Below, in pieces: positions 8,853 through 17,437 of a stretch of 64,000 nucleotides of DNA. The number at the start of each line of letters is the position of its first letter. Position 1 is the stretch's first letter. The notes beneath the pieces were generated by a model. That model was not told the origin of the DNA, made no database searches, and was given only the letters and a program-made list of their open reading frames with translations. The position numbers were made by a program, and so were the translations under genes. This DNA is from CAZCAC01 sp964496575 (GTDB taxonomy: Bacteria; Planctomycetota; UBA1135; GCA-002686595), in contig CAZCAC010000025.1 in the NCBI GenBank assembly GCA_964496575.1, positions 18,777 to 82,776 on the forward strand, given 5' to 3'.

Positions 8853-10433
8853 ATGAGTCACGCGAAGGGATCGGCGGCGGGGACCGGTCGAGTCGTCGCC
8901 ACGCTCTTGCCCCTGGCCCTCCTCTGGCTGCTGCTCGTCGTTCAGCTGGGTGCCTCGCTCTGGATCAACGAGGGGCACCTGATGTACTCCCTCGACGACC
9001 CCTACATCCATCTCGCCCTCGCCGAGAATCTCCTTCACGGGCACTTCGGCCTCAATCCGGGAGAGGCCTCCGCTCCCAGCTCGAGCATCCTCTGGCCGTT
9101 CCTGCTGACGCCCTTCACCCCGCTGTCCGTGGTCGAGTGGGTGCCGCTGGTCGTCAACGCCGTCTGCGCGACCGCGACGCTGCTGCTCGTCTCCCGCGCC
9201 CTGCTCCTCGCCCTGCGACCCGAGGGGGACGCCCGCGTCCTCGGGGCGGTCGCGGTCCTGGGCGTCCTCGCGATCCCCGCGATGAACCTCGTCGGGTTGG
9301 TCTTCACCGGCATGGAGCACTCGCTCCAGGTGCTCTGCGCGGTCGCGCTGGTGCACGGCGTGGTCGCGGCCCAGCGCGAGGAGCGGGTGAGTTCCTGGCT
9401 CTACTTCTTCATCGTGCTCGGTCCCCTGGTGCGCTACGAGAACGGCGCTCTCTCCGCCGCGGCCCTCGCCTGGCTCCTCTGGAGCGGTCGGCGTCGCGGC
9501 GCGCTGATCAGTGCCCTCGTGCTTGGGGCATGCGTCGCCGCGTACTCCGCGCTCCTCATCTCCCTGGGCCTCTCCGCCCTGCCCACCTCGGTGCTGGCCA
9601 AGTCGGCGGCGGTCGCCCCCGAGGGCGGGCTGAAGCCGGTGATCTGGGGGCTCTACCACAACGTCTCCAGCACCCCCGGCGTCCTGATGTCGCTCGGCGT
9701 GATCGCGCTGTTCGGGATCGGCTTCTCCCGGGCCCGACCGCTCCCCGAGCGGCGCTTCGCCTGGTGCTTCGCCGGCGGCCTCCTCCTGCACGTGGTGGTC
9801 GGTCGCTTCGGCTGGTTCAACCGCTACGGGGTCTACGCCTGGAGCGCGGGGCTGCTCGTCCTGCTCCACCTCTGGCGGGAGCCGCTGCGCGCCTGGGTGA
9901 GCGGCCAGGCCCTCTGGCGCACCGCGCTCTTCGGCCTCCTGGTCCTCGTCACCGCCTGCCGCGAGTACGTGATCGGCCTCGGCCAGAACGTCTTCGCCAC
10001 CAACAACGTCTACCAGCAGCAGTACCAGCTGCACCGCTTCGCCACCGAGTACGTCCGTGCTCCGGTGGCGGTGAACGATCTCGGCTGGGCCGCCTGGCGC
10101 AACGACGAGTACGTGCTCGACCTGTGGGGCCTCGCCTCCCTGGAAGCGCTCGAGGCGCGGCGGAAGTTCGTCGAGGCGGCGTGGCTCGGCCCGCTCGCGC
10201 GGGAGCACGACGTGCGCGCGGCGATGATCTACGAGAAGTGGTTCCCCGGTCTCCCCGAGGAGTGGGTCCGCCTCGGCGAGCTGCGCATGGGGGGGATGCG
10301 CATCACCCCCGCCGACAACAAGGTCGCCTTCTTCGCCGTCGACGAGGCTTCGGCGCCGGAGCTGCGCGAGCTGGTGGAACGCTTTGCGGAGAGCCTGCCA
10401 CCCGGCGCGGAGTTCGTCCTCGACGAGGAGTGA
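8853..10433 (+). CDS. Polytopic membrane protein, GT-C glycosyltransferase-like
   Basis: A 526-aa membrane protein with about ten hydrophobic segments. The acidic pair in the first loop (SLDDPYIHLALAENL, about residues 47-61) is followed by PSSSILWPFLL, the layout of GT-C (family 39/PMT-like) lipid-linked glycosyltransferases. The soluble C-terminal part has no recognised motif. It resembles the product of 19368-20984 in its first-loop pattern (DDAYISFRYAHNW, FSNPLWVALL). The start ATG has GAGG 5 nt upstream. The sugar donor and acceptor are unknown; envelope glycan or protein glycosylation is an inference. Confidence 0.68.
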   Translation: MSHAKGSAAGTGRVVATLLPLALLWLLLVVQLGASLWINEGHLMYSLDDPYIHLALAENLLHGHFGLNPGEASAPSSSILWPFLLTPFTPLSVVEWVPLVVNAVCATATLLLVSRALLLALRPEGDARVLGAVAVLGVLAIPAMNLVGLVFTGMEHSLQVLCAVALVHGVVAAQREERVSSWLYFFIVLGPLVRYENGALSAAALAWLLWSGRRRGALISALVLGACVAAYSALLISLGLSALPTSVLAKSAAVAPEGGLKPVIWGLYHNVSSTPGVLMSLGVIALFGIGFSRARPLPERRFAWCFAGGLLLHVVVGRFGWFNRYGVYAWSAGLLVLLHLWREPLRAWVSGQALWRTALFGLLVLVTACREYVIGLGQNVFATNNVYQQQYQLHRFATEYVRAPVAVNDLGWAAWRNDEYVLDLWGLASLEALEARRKFVEAAWLGPLAREHDVRAAMIYEKWFPGLPEEWVRLGELRMGGMRITPADNKVAFFAVDEASAPELRELVERFAESLPPGAEFVLDEE

Positions 10434-10440
10434 GCCCGGC

Positions 10441-10750
10441 GCCCCTCGGCTCGAATCCAGATGACCGCAGAGCCGGAAGTCAACCACAGAGGACAGAGAG
10501 ACCGGAAACAGAGCCAGAACCAGAACCAGAACCAGAGATTTAACCACAGAGGACACAGAGGACACAGAGACCAGAAACAGAAGAGAAAGAAGAAGAGACC
10601 GGCTTCGCCGGTCTTCTCTTCTTTCTCTTCTGTTTCTGGTCTCTGTGTCCTCTGTGGTTAAATCTCTGGTTCTGGTTCTGGTTCTGGCCTCTGTGTTCTC
10701 TGTGGTTGATTCCCGGCTCTGCGGTCATCTGGATTCCCGAGCCGAGGGGC
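10441..10750. repeat. 310-bp near-perfect palindrome between convergent genes
   Basis: The left arm from 10441 pairs with the right arm ending at 10750, around a centre at 10605 (CCGGC-TTC-GCCGG). Each arm contains the words AACCACAGAGGACACAGAG, CAGAAACAGAAGAG and tandem CCAGAA, so the DNA is purine-rich on one side and pyrimidine-rich on the other. The arms differ by small indels (about 165 versus 145 bp). It fills the whole gap between the stop codons at 10433 and 10758. A transcript from either side would fold into one giant hairpin, so it may act as a bidirectional terminator. The short open frames inside it are low-complexity and not counted as genes. Confidence 0.9.
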
Positions 10751-10757
10751 CTGACCG

Positions 10758-12065
10758 CTAGCCGTCCCGCTCCTCCCCCTTTGCGGCGGGCACGTTCTGC
10801 TTCCACTCGACGCCGTGCTCGGCCCACCAGTTCTTCCAGGCGCGCGCAGTGCGGCCCGGGTTCTCGTTGGTCAGCCGACCGAGCGAGCCGCGCGCGGCCC
10901 GCATCTCGGTCGCGTAGCCGTACTCGACCACACCCACGACCCCCGCATCCAGCACGCTCCCCTCCAGCAGCACGTTGATCTGCGGATCGGCCACCGCCTG
11001 GAAGGTGGCGACCTCGACGTCGAAGTCCTGGATGTAGGCGAACTGGCGCCCGACGAAGATGTTGCTGTGCGGCACCCGCCCCGCCCCGCCGGGCTGGCTC
11101 GTCGAGGTGAGGTAGGTCATCAGCGGCTCGACCGCCGCCGCGTAGCCCATGAAGCCCAGCGCCTCGGCCGCCTGCGCCCGGATCCGGGGATAGCGGCTGT
11201 TCAGAGCTCGCACCACCGGGACCACCAGCACCGGGTTGTCCGCCGTGTGCAGGGCCTGGGCCGCGTAGCGGCGGACCTCCGTCGAGGAGTCGAGCACGGC
11301 GTGCTGGATCAGCCGCTGCACCTCCTCGCCCGGGAAGAGCCGACCCAGGGCGTGGGCGGCGAAGGAGCGCCGGCGCAGGAGGTTGCTGCCCAGATCCGAC
11401 ATCAGGGCCTCGCGCAGCGCCTCGCGGTCCTCCAGCTTCTCCAGCTCCAGGATCGCCAGCTCCCGTCCGGTGTCCGGACTGTCCTTGGCCCAGTCGAAGA
11501 GCCGCCTCCGAGCGTCCTCCAGCCCGTCCACCGAGACCTCCAGAGAGGGCACCGCGATCGGCTTCCGGCGCCGCAGGAGCCCCAGCGCCCCGGCGTGGTG
11601 GGGGCTCGCGTCCAGCACCCGATCCAGCTCCGCCAGGGCCTCCGGGCGGGCGAGCCCCTCGTCGATCATCCACTCGGCGAAGGCCACCCGCGCCTCCAGG
11701 TCCCCGCTCTTCTCGATCTCCTTGGCGCGCCGCTTCCGGTCCCTCAGGACCTCCGCCTCCTTGACCGCGCGAACCACCGACCCCGGCTCCAGCGCGGTCC
11801 AGCCATTCTTCTGCTTGAGCTCCCAGTGGTCGTCCCGCCACCGGGCTACCCCCCGCGCAGTGCCTCCCCAGCGCATGTGGAGGATACGCCGCGCCGAGCG
11901 GCTGAGATTCTCCTCCTTCTGCCAGGCGGCGCGGCGCGCCGCCGCTTCCAGACCCTCCGCGCTTTCCTCCGGCTGCTGCGCCAGCCCCGGCGCCGCCGGG
12001 ATCGTGCACAGCGCCGCGAGGACCACCAGGCGACACCACGGGCGAGTTCCATTCGTGTTGAGCAT
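10758..12065 (-). CDS. Exported HEAT-repeat protein
   Basis: A 435-aa protein with a signal peptide (CRLVVLAALCTIPAAPGLAQ). A charged region (about 30-170) is followed by HEAT/PBS-lyase-like repeats, such as RRRSFAAHALGRL, VRRYAAQALHTADN and IRAQAAEALGFMGY, at about 230-340. The C-terminus ends in the motif RAWKNWWAEHG, shared in form with three other HEAT proteins in this window. The start ATG at 12065 has AGGAGA 12 nt upstream. HEAT repeats usually mediate protein binding; no catalytic residues are visible. The gene ends at the large palindrome. Confidence 0.75.
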   Translation of the reverse strand: MLNTNGTRPWCRLVVLAALCTIPAAPGLAQQPEESAEGLEAAARRAAWQKEENLSRSARRILHMRWGGTARGVARWRDDHWELKQKNGWTALEPGSVVRAVKEAEVLRDRKRRAKEIEKSGDLEARVAFAEWMIDEGLARPEALAELDRVLDASPHHAGALGLLRRRKPIAVPSLEVSVDGLEDARRRLFDWAKDSPDTGRELAILELEKLEDREALREALMSDLGSNLLRRRSFAAHALGRLFPGEEVQRLIQHAVLDSSTEVRRYAAQALHTADNPVLVVPVVRALNSRYPRIRAQAAEALGFMGYAAAVEPLMTYLTSTSQPGGAGRVPHSNIFVGRQFAYIQDFDVEVATFQAVADPQINVLLEGSVLDAGVVGVVEYGYATEMRAARGSLGRLTNENPGRTARAWKNWWAEHGVEWKQNVPAAKGEERDG

Positions 12066-12172
12066 CGGTCGATCGATCTCCTGTGAGAGCTCCAGCCTGA
12101 TAGTAAGGGGCGGGTGGGGAACCCGGGTCGATCCCGTCATCCTGCGAAATCCGTGCCAGGGTGGCACCCGGC

Positions 12173-13978
12173 TCACCCCTTCTCCACCTCGGGCGGATCG
12201 ACCACCTCGGGTGGATCCAGGTAGAAGAGCAGGTCGCCGATCTCCAGCACCCCCTCCCCGCTCAGGGAACGGGGCCTCCGCGCCGCGTCGAGGGCCAGGA
12301 GCACCAGCGCCCCGTCGAAGAGCTCTCCGAAGCGCGCCACCGGGATCGCCTCGTCCACCTCGGCACTCCGCACCGTGGCCCCGCGCTCGACGAGGCGGGT
12401 GTACCCCTCGCAGTTCAGCGGACCGTCGAGTAGATAGGCCGACTCGCCCCCGTCCCCCGCGTCGCCCGGCGAGCGCCCCGCCCGCATCGCCCGCACCCGG
12501 TCCCGCCCGAACTCGCGAGCGTACAGGCGCACCGCCAGCCGGTTGACCGCGTCGTTGGGGGTCATCGCGATCAGCTGACCGACCCCGGGCGTATCGAACG
12601 CCTCGACCTCCCGCGGATCGAGCGCGTTCATCCGCCGGGCGCCCAGCCCGAGCTCGCGGGCCGCCCGCACCCGCCACTCGTTGGTGTCCACCAGCTGCAC
12701 CTGGAAGCCCGCATCCTCCAGCGCCCGACCCAGGGCGCGGGCGAGGCGATTCGCCCCGATCAGGAGGAACCCGTCCCGCCGCACCTCGAGCACCTTCAGC
12801 CAGCGTCCCACCCAGCGCGCCGTCGGCGCCTGGACGATCACCGTCCCCGCGATCACCGCGAAGACGAGGTTCATCACCACCCGCCCCTCCGGCACGCCGT
12901 CCGCCTCCAGGATCAGCGTGAAGAGGGAGGAGACCGCCGCCGCGATGATTCCCCGCGGCGCGACCCACGAGAGGAACAGTTTCTCCCTCGTGGAGAGCTC
13001 GGTCCCCACCGCGCAGGTGAACACCGCCACCGGCCGGACCACCACGATCAGGAGCGTGACGAGGGCGAGCCCCGGCAGTCCCAGCGCCAGCACGCCGGCG
13101 AGGTCGATGTCGGCGGAGAGCAGCACGAAGACGATCGAGACCGAGAGCACCGTCAGCTGCCCCTTGAACTGCTCCACCTCCTCCAGCCCTGGCGGCTTCA
13201 ACCAGCCGAGTCCGAACCCCGCCAGGGTCACCGTCAGCACGCCGGACTCGCTCAGCACCGACTCGGAGAACGCGTACAGCCCGATCGCTCCGGCGAGCAC
13301 GGCGAGGTTGTGCAGGTCGCGGTCGAGCAGGTTGCGCCACCGGAGCGCGAGGTAGAGCACGCCCGCCCCCGCGCCGCCGAGCAGCACGCCGAGGCCGACT
13401 CGCCAGGCGAACTCGGCGAAGACCGCCCCACCGCCGATCCGATCCGCCTCGATCAGGAACTCCAGCACCAGCACCGCGTACAGGGCGCCGATCGGATCGA
13501 TCAGGATCGCCTCGCCGCGCAGGATGTCCGCCACTCGCTGTCGCGGCCGGACCACCTTGAGCAGCGGCAGGATCACCGTCGGCCCGGTGACGATCACCAG
13601 CGACCCGAACAGGATCGAGAGCCCCGCCCCCAGCTCGGGGAAGAAGAGCCACGCGAGGACCGAAGCGCCGGCCCAGGTGAGGAGCGCCCCCACGCTGACC
13701 AGGTTCCGGATGCAGCGCCCGGCGAGCCGAAAGTTCTCCGCCTTCAGCGACAGCCCACCCTCGAAGAGGATGATCGCCACGGCGAAGCCGACCAGGACGC
13801 GCAGCCCCTCGCCGAGCGATCTCGGATCGATCACCCCGAGAACGCCGGGACCGAGCAACACCCCGCCGCCGAGCAATACCAGGATCGCCGGGAGCCGCAG
13901 GTGCCGGGCGATCGCCTGCCCGCCGACGCCGGCCACCACGGCGACGGAAGCGGTGGTGACCAGGGGATCGAGGTGCAT
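12173..13978 (-). CDS. CPA1-type Na+/H+ antiporter with C-terminal RCK (TrkA-N-like) domain
   Basis: A 601-aa inner-membrane cation/proton antiporter. About twelve helices carry family motifs, including GGGVLLGPGVLG, ILFEGGLSL and the GEAILIDPIGAL segment bearing the ion-binding acidic residue. After the membrane domain (to about residue 390) a Rossmann-type RCK region starts at FLLIGANRLARALGRALEDAG, with the nucleotide-sensing D in VQLVDTNEW. This suggests gating by nucleotide or ions. I chose the ATG at 13978 (MHLDPLVTTASV) rather than an upstream ATG that would add a Pro-rich tail. The transported ion is inferred from the family only. Confidence 0.85.
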   Translation of the reverse strand: MHLDPLVTTASVAVVAGVGGQAIARHLRLPAILVLLGGGVLLGPGVLGVIDPRSLGEGLRVLVGFAVAIILFEGGLSLKAENFRLAGRCIRNLVSVGALLTWAGASVLAWLFFPELGAGLSILFGSLVIVTGPTVILPLLKVVRPRQRVADILRGEAILIDPIGALYAVLVLEFLIEADRIGGGAVFAEFAWRVGLGVLLGGAGAGVLYLALRWRNLLDRDLHNLAVLAGAIGLYAFSESVLSESGVLTVTLAGFGLGWLKPPGLEEVEQFKGQLTVLSVSIVFVLLSADIDLAGVLALGLPGLALVTLLIVVVRPVAVFTCAVGTELSTREKLFLSWVAPRGIIAAAVSSLFTLILEADGVPEGRVVMNLVFAVIAGTVIVQAPTARWVGRWLKVLEVRRDGFLLIGANRLARALGRALEDAGFQVQLVDTNEWRVRAARELGLGARRMNALDPREVEAFDTPGVGQLIAMTPNDAVNRLAVRLYAREFGRDRVRAMRAGRSPGDAGDGGESAYLLDGPLNCEGYTRLVERGATVRSAEVDEAIPVARFGELFDGALVLLALDAARRPRSLSGEGVLEIGDLLFYLDPPEVVDPPEVEKG

Positions 13979-14044
13979 CGGGAGCAGCGGGGTGCGGACC
14001 GGAGTGGGGAGGGGACGGAGTGGGGTGACACAGAGCATACGGAT

Positions 14045-14276
14045 CTACTCGTAGTCGGTGTCTGCGCGCTGCGCGCAGAAAGCAGGCTGATCCAGTCGGA
14101 GTCGGTTTCTGCGCGCTGCGCGCAGAAAGCAGGCTGGGAGGGCATTGAAGCTCTCGAGAATCGTGATCGGATCGGTCGATTGACCCGTCAGCCCGCGCCA
14201 GGGCATTGAAGCTCTCGAGAATCGTGATCCGAACAGTCGGTTGACCGGTTGGGTTGCGGGCGTCAGCCCGCGCCGA
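14045..14276. repeat. Intergenic repeat cluster (two-plus units), same family as 55660-55788
   Basis: This gap holds tandem, partly truncated copies of a unit built from a hairpin (TCTGCGCGCTGCGCGCAGA, at 14060-14078 and 14107-14125), a conserved segment starting GGGCATTGAAGCTCTCGAG (14140 and 14200) and a second hairpin (GCGGGC-GTCA-GCCCGC near 14257-14271). The whole unit recurs inverted at 55660-55788. It lies between the divergent antiporter and trmL genes and should form stable structures on either strand. No coding sequence or transposase is associated; a REP- or MITE-like element is the most likely class. Confidence 0.85.
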
Positions 14277-14351
14277 GAAGCGGCTCCAGCGCCCCGATTG
14301 CCTCCGGTGTCCATGTCCGTTCTCCCACCCCCCCGCTACACTCCCTCGCCG

Positions 14352-14903
14352 ATGCAGATCGTCCTCGTCCACCCCGAGATCCCGCACAACACCGGCTGCG
14401 CCGCGCGCCTGGCCGCCGCCACCGGCGTGCCCCTGCACCTGGTCGAGCCGCTCGGCTTCTCCCTCGCCGATCGCTACCTCAAGCGAGCGGGGCTCGACTA
14501 CTGGCCGATGGTGGAGCTCCACGTGCACGAGGACTGGGAGCGGGCCGCCGCCGCGCTCGCCGAGACCTCCTCGAGTCCCCTGGAATCGCGGCTGCGGCTC
14601 TTCACCGCCCGCGGGGGGACCTCTCTCTTCGAGACGAGCTTCGGCCCCGACGACGTCCTGCTCTTCGGCAGCGAGAGCGGGGGGCTGCCCGCCCACCTGC
14701 TCGAGAGCTTCGCCGGAAGCCGCGTCTACGTCCCGATCCGCCCCGGCATCCGTAGCCTCAACCTGGCCAACACCGTCTGCCTCGGCGTCTACACCGCGCT
14801 CGTCTCCGCCGGGGTGTCGCTGCCCGACAACGACGGGACGTACGAGGCCCACCCGCGAGCGGCCGACGACGTCTGGCCCGCCGAGCGGGTCCGCCCCCGG
14901 TGA
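14352..14903 (+). CDS. trmL: tRNA (cytidine(34)-2'-O)-methyltransferase TrmL
   Basis: A SPOUT-fold RNA methyltransferase that 2'-O-methylates the wobble base of certain tRNA-Leu species, using SAM. The opening MQIVLVHPEIPHNTG, the motif LLFGSESGGLP and the C-terminal knot VPIRPGIRSLNLANTV are all characteristic. The 183-aa length from the ATG at 14352 is slightly above the usual 150-160 because of a short C-terminal tail. Its TGA overlaps the ATG of the next gene by one base (TGATG), so the two genes are probably co-translated. Confidence 0.9.
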   Translation: MQIVLVHPEIPHNTGCAARLAAATGVPLHLVEPLGFSLADRYLKRAGLDYWPMVELHVHEDWERAAAALAETSSSPLESRLRLFTARGGTSLFETSFGPDDVLLFGSESGGLPAHLLESFAGSRVYVPIRPGIRSLNLANTVCLGVYTALVSAGVSLPDNDGTYEAHPRAADDVWPAERVRPR

Positions 14904-16207
14904 TGAGCGCCCCGCGGCAGGAGCTCACCTCCGGCACCATCTACCGCACCTGGTGGCCGCTGGCCGCGAGCTGGCTGCTGATGGGAGTCGAGCTACCGCT
15001 GCTCGCGGCGGTGACCGCGCGGCTCCTCGAGCCAGAGCTCAACCTGGCGGCGTTCGGCGGGGTGGTCTTCCCCGTCGCGCTCCTGATCGAGGCGCCGATC
15101 ATCATGATGCTCGCCGCGTCGACCGCCCTGTGCGTCGACCGCGCCTCCTTCGCGCGTCTCAAGCGCTTCGCCGTCGGCAGCGGGGTGCTGCTCTCGGTGC
15201 TACACGGCCTGATCGCCTTCACCCCGCTCTTCGATCTCCTGGTGATCGGCGTCCTCGATCCTCCGCCGGAGATCGTCGAGCCCGCTCGCCTCGGCTTCCA
15301 GATCATCACCCCGTGGACCGCGGCGATCTCCGACCGGCGCTTCCACCAGGGGGTCCTGATCAAGTACGGCCACTCGCGGGCGGTGGGGCTCGGCTCGCTG
15401 GTACGGCTGTTCTCGACCAGCTCGGTCCTCGCCACCGGCCTCCTGGTCGGGACCTGGAACGGCTGCGCGGTGGCGGCGGCGGCGCTGACCGTCGGGGTCA
15501 CCGCGGAGATGATCTTCGCACGCCGGCTGGCCGCGCCGGTCGTGCGCCGGGACCTGCCGGAGCCGCGACCCGACGCCGAGCCGCTCACCCTGCCGCGGCT
15601 CCTCTCCTTCTACGTCCCGCTGGCGCTGACGCCGCTGATCACCCTGGCCGCGCAGCCGATCAGCAGCGCGGCGATGTCCCGGATGCCCGCGGCCCTCAAT
15701 TCGCTCGCCGCCTCGCAGGTGGTCTTCGGCCTGATCTTCATCTGCCGCTCGGTCGGGATCGCCTACACCGAGGTGGTCGTCCGCCACGCCGGCGATCCGG
15801 GGGCGGCGCCGGCGCTGTTTCGCTTCGGCTGGCGCCTCGGCCTCGGCACGGTGCTCCTGCTCCTCCTCGTCGCCACGACTCCCCTTGCGCCCTTCTGGTT
15901 CGGGACGATCGCGGCCCTCGAGCCGGAGCTCGCCGAGCTGGCGCACCTCGGCCTCTGGTTCGGGATCCTGATGCCCGGATTGACCGTCTTTCACAGCCTC
16001 TACCAGGGTTTCCTGGTGCACGAGCACCGCACTCGCGGGGTCACCGAGGCGGTGGCACTCCTGCTCCTAGTCGTCGCCGCGATCCTCTCCGCGGGGATCC
16101 TCTGGCAGCGCTGGCCCGGGCTGCCCGTCGCGCTGCTGGCGTTCAGTGCCGGCTCGCTGGTCCAGGCTCTGTGGCTTCGCCACCGCGCCCGTTCGGTGGA
16201 GTTCTGA
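14903..16207 (+). CDS. MOP-superfamily (MATE/ANKH-like) membrane transporter
   Basis: A 434-aa polytopic protein with about 12 hydrophobic helices arranged as two similar halves, as in MATE/flippase-type transporters. Segments such as WWPLAASWLLMGVELPLLAA and FYVPLALTPLITLAAQPISS sit at the starts of the two halves. The overall look recalls the ANKH-like branch more than drug exporters, but I cannot decide this from sequence alone. Start ATG 14903 overlaps the trmL stop. The substrate is unknown. Confidence 0.6.
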   Translation: MSAPRQELTSGTIYRTWWPLAASWLLMGVELPLLAAVTARLLEPELNLAAFGGVVFPVALLIEAPIIMMLAASTALCVDRASFARLKRFAVGSGVLLSVLHGLIAFTPLFDLLVIGVLDPPPEIVEPARLGFQIITPWTAAISDRRFHQGVLIKYGHSRAVGLGSLVRLFSTSSVLATGLLVGTWNGCAVAAAALTVGVTAEMIFARRLAAPVVRRDLPEPRPDAEPLTLPRLLSFYVPLALTPLITLAAQPISSAAMSRMPAALNSLAASQVVFGLIFICRSVGIAYTEVVVRHAGDPGAAPALFRFGWRLGLGTVLLLLLVATTPLAPFWFGTIAALEPELAELAHLGLWFGILMPGLTVFHSLYQGFLVHEHRTRGVTEAVALLLLVVAAILSAGILWQRWPGLPVALLAFSAGSLVQALWLRHRARSVEF

Positions 16208-16283
16208 GGGATGCGCGAGAAGGAAGCGAAACTGCCGGCGGCTCCCGCTCTACAATGGCGTCCGCGCTGACGCCGATTCGAAC

Positions 16284-17372
16284 ATGGAACCGTACCACTG
16301 CGACCTCTGCCAAGAGACCGTGCCGAGCGCGGACCTCGCGGCCTCCCTGGCGGTCCAGGTCGGCGACCGCGTGATCTGCCGGGCGTGCGACCAGGCGATG
16401 GGCGGAGCGGTGCCTCCGAAGAGCGCGGACGCGCCGCCAGGCGGCGGCGCCGGCTCGCGTCAGCAGATCGCTCCCAAGACGCACGCCCGGGCCGGAGTGG
16501 GTGTCGCCGTCGCGCTGGCTCTCGCCTCGACCCTCCTGACCCTGGTGGCGGTGGTCTTCCTCCTGATCCGCGGCGAGAAGGCCTCGCGCGACTGGAGCGA
16601 CCGCTTCGACGAGAACGCCGCGGAGCTGGCCGACCTGCAGGAGCGTGAGCGGGGGACTCGCGAGCACATGGTCGCCCGCGCGGGCGAGGTCACCGAGGAG
16701 GTGCTCCACGACGAGCTGGCGCGCTTCGACACCCTCCAGCGCCAGGTGGAGGAGCTGCGGCAGGCGATCTTCGTCTCTCCTCCCGCGGAGGCACCCGATT
16801 CCGCGGAGGGGACGGCGGGAGCGATCGATTCGGGGCTGTTGACGGCGGGGGACGCGATGGAGCGGATCGGAGAGCTGGAGGAGCAGCTCCTCTTTCTCCA
16901 GACCCGGCTCTTCGATCTCGCCGAGGCGCAGGACTCTTCCCCGGCCCCCTCCGGCGGCGCGCCGCCCGCCGCGCTCCCTGCCGGCGACATCGGTGCGCTG
17001 GTGGAGCGGCTGGACCACGACGATCCGATCGAGCGGGTGACCGCCCTATTCCGGCTGGCCACCGTCGACGATCCGGGAATCGTGCGCCACGTGATCGAGC
17101 GCCTCGAGGACCGCGACCGCTACATCCGCGCCCTGGCCGCCCGCACGCTGGAGAGACTGGAGGCGCGCTCGGCGGTGCCCTCGTTGATCACCGCGCTCGA
17201 GGACCCCGAGTCGACGGTGCGCGAGTGCGCGGTCAGTGCCTTGCGTACGATCACCGGCGAGCTGTTTCTCTTCGACCCGCTGGGGACGCGGGAGGAGCGC
17301 CTGCGGGTGGTGGTGCTCTGGCGGAAGTGGTGGAAGGAGAACTGGAAGGGGTTTCTCTACGAGGAGGATTAG
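16284..17372 (+). CDS. Membrane-anchored zinc-ribbon/coiled-coil/HEAT-repeat protein
   Basis: A 362-aa protein. The N-terminus has two Cys pairs (C-D-L-C and C-R-A-C, within residues 6-37), likely a zinc ribbon. A single membrane helix follows at about 74-96 (VALALASTLLTLVAVVFLLI), then a charged coiled-coil region (about 100-210). HEAT repeats come next (PIERVTALFRLATVDDP, YIRALAARTLERLE, TVRECAVSALRTITG). It ends with LWRKWWKENWKGF, the W-x2-WW tail of this window's HEAT proteins. The start ATG at 16284 puts the zinc ribbon at the N-terminus. A scaffold role is inferred; no enzyme motif is seen. Confidence 0.7.
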   Translation: MEPYHCDLCQETVPSADLAASLAVQVGDRVICRACDQAMGGAVPPKSADAPPGGGAGSRQQIAPKTHARAGVGVAVALALASTLLTLVAVVFLLIRGEKASRDWSDRFDENAAELADLQERERGTREHMVARAGEVTEEVLHDELARFDTLQRQVEELRQAIFVSPPAEAPDSAEGTAGAIDSGLLTAGDAMERIGELEEQLLFLQTRLFDLAEAQDSSPAPSGGAPPAALPAGDIGALVERLDHDDPIERVTALFRLATVDDPGIVRHVIERLEDRDRYIRALAARTLERLEARSAVPSLITALEDPESTVRECAVSALRTITGELFLFDPLGTREERLRVVVLWRKWWKENWKGFLYEED

Positions 17373-17437
17373 GCCCTTCGGGGATTGGGTGCGGCGAGCC
17401 CCGGAGGCGACCCCACCACGCCGGCCCCCAATCTCCC

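Noticed and set aside
10461..10661. Small ORF within the palindrome (NHRGHRGHRD-type product)
   Set aside because: Translation of a low-complexity palindrome repeat; such products are a known kind of spurious annotation.
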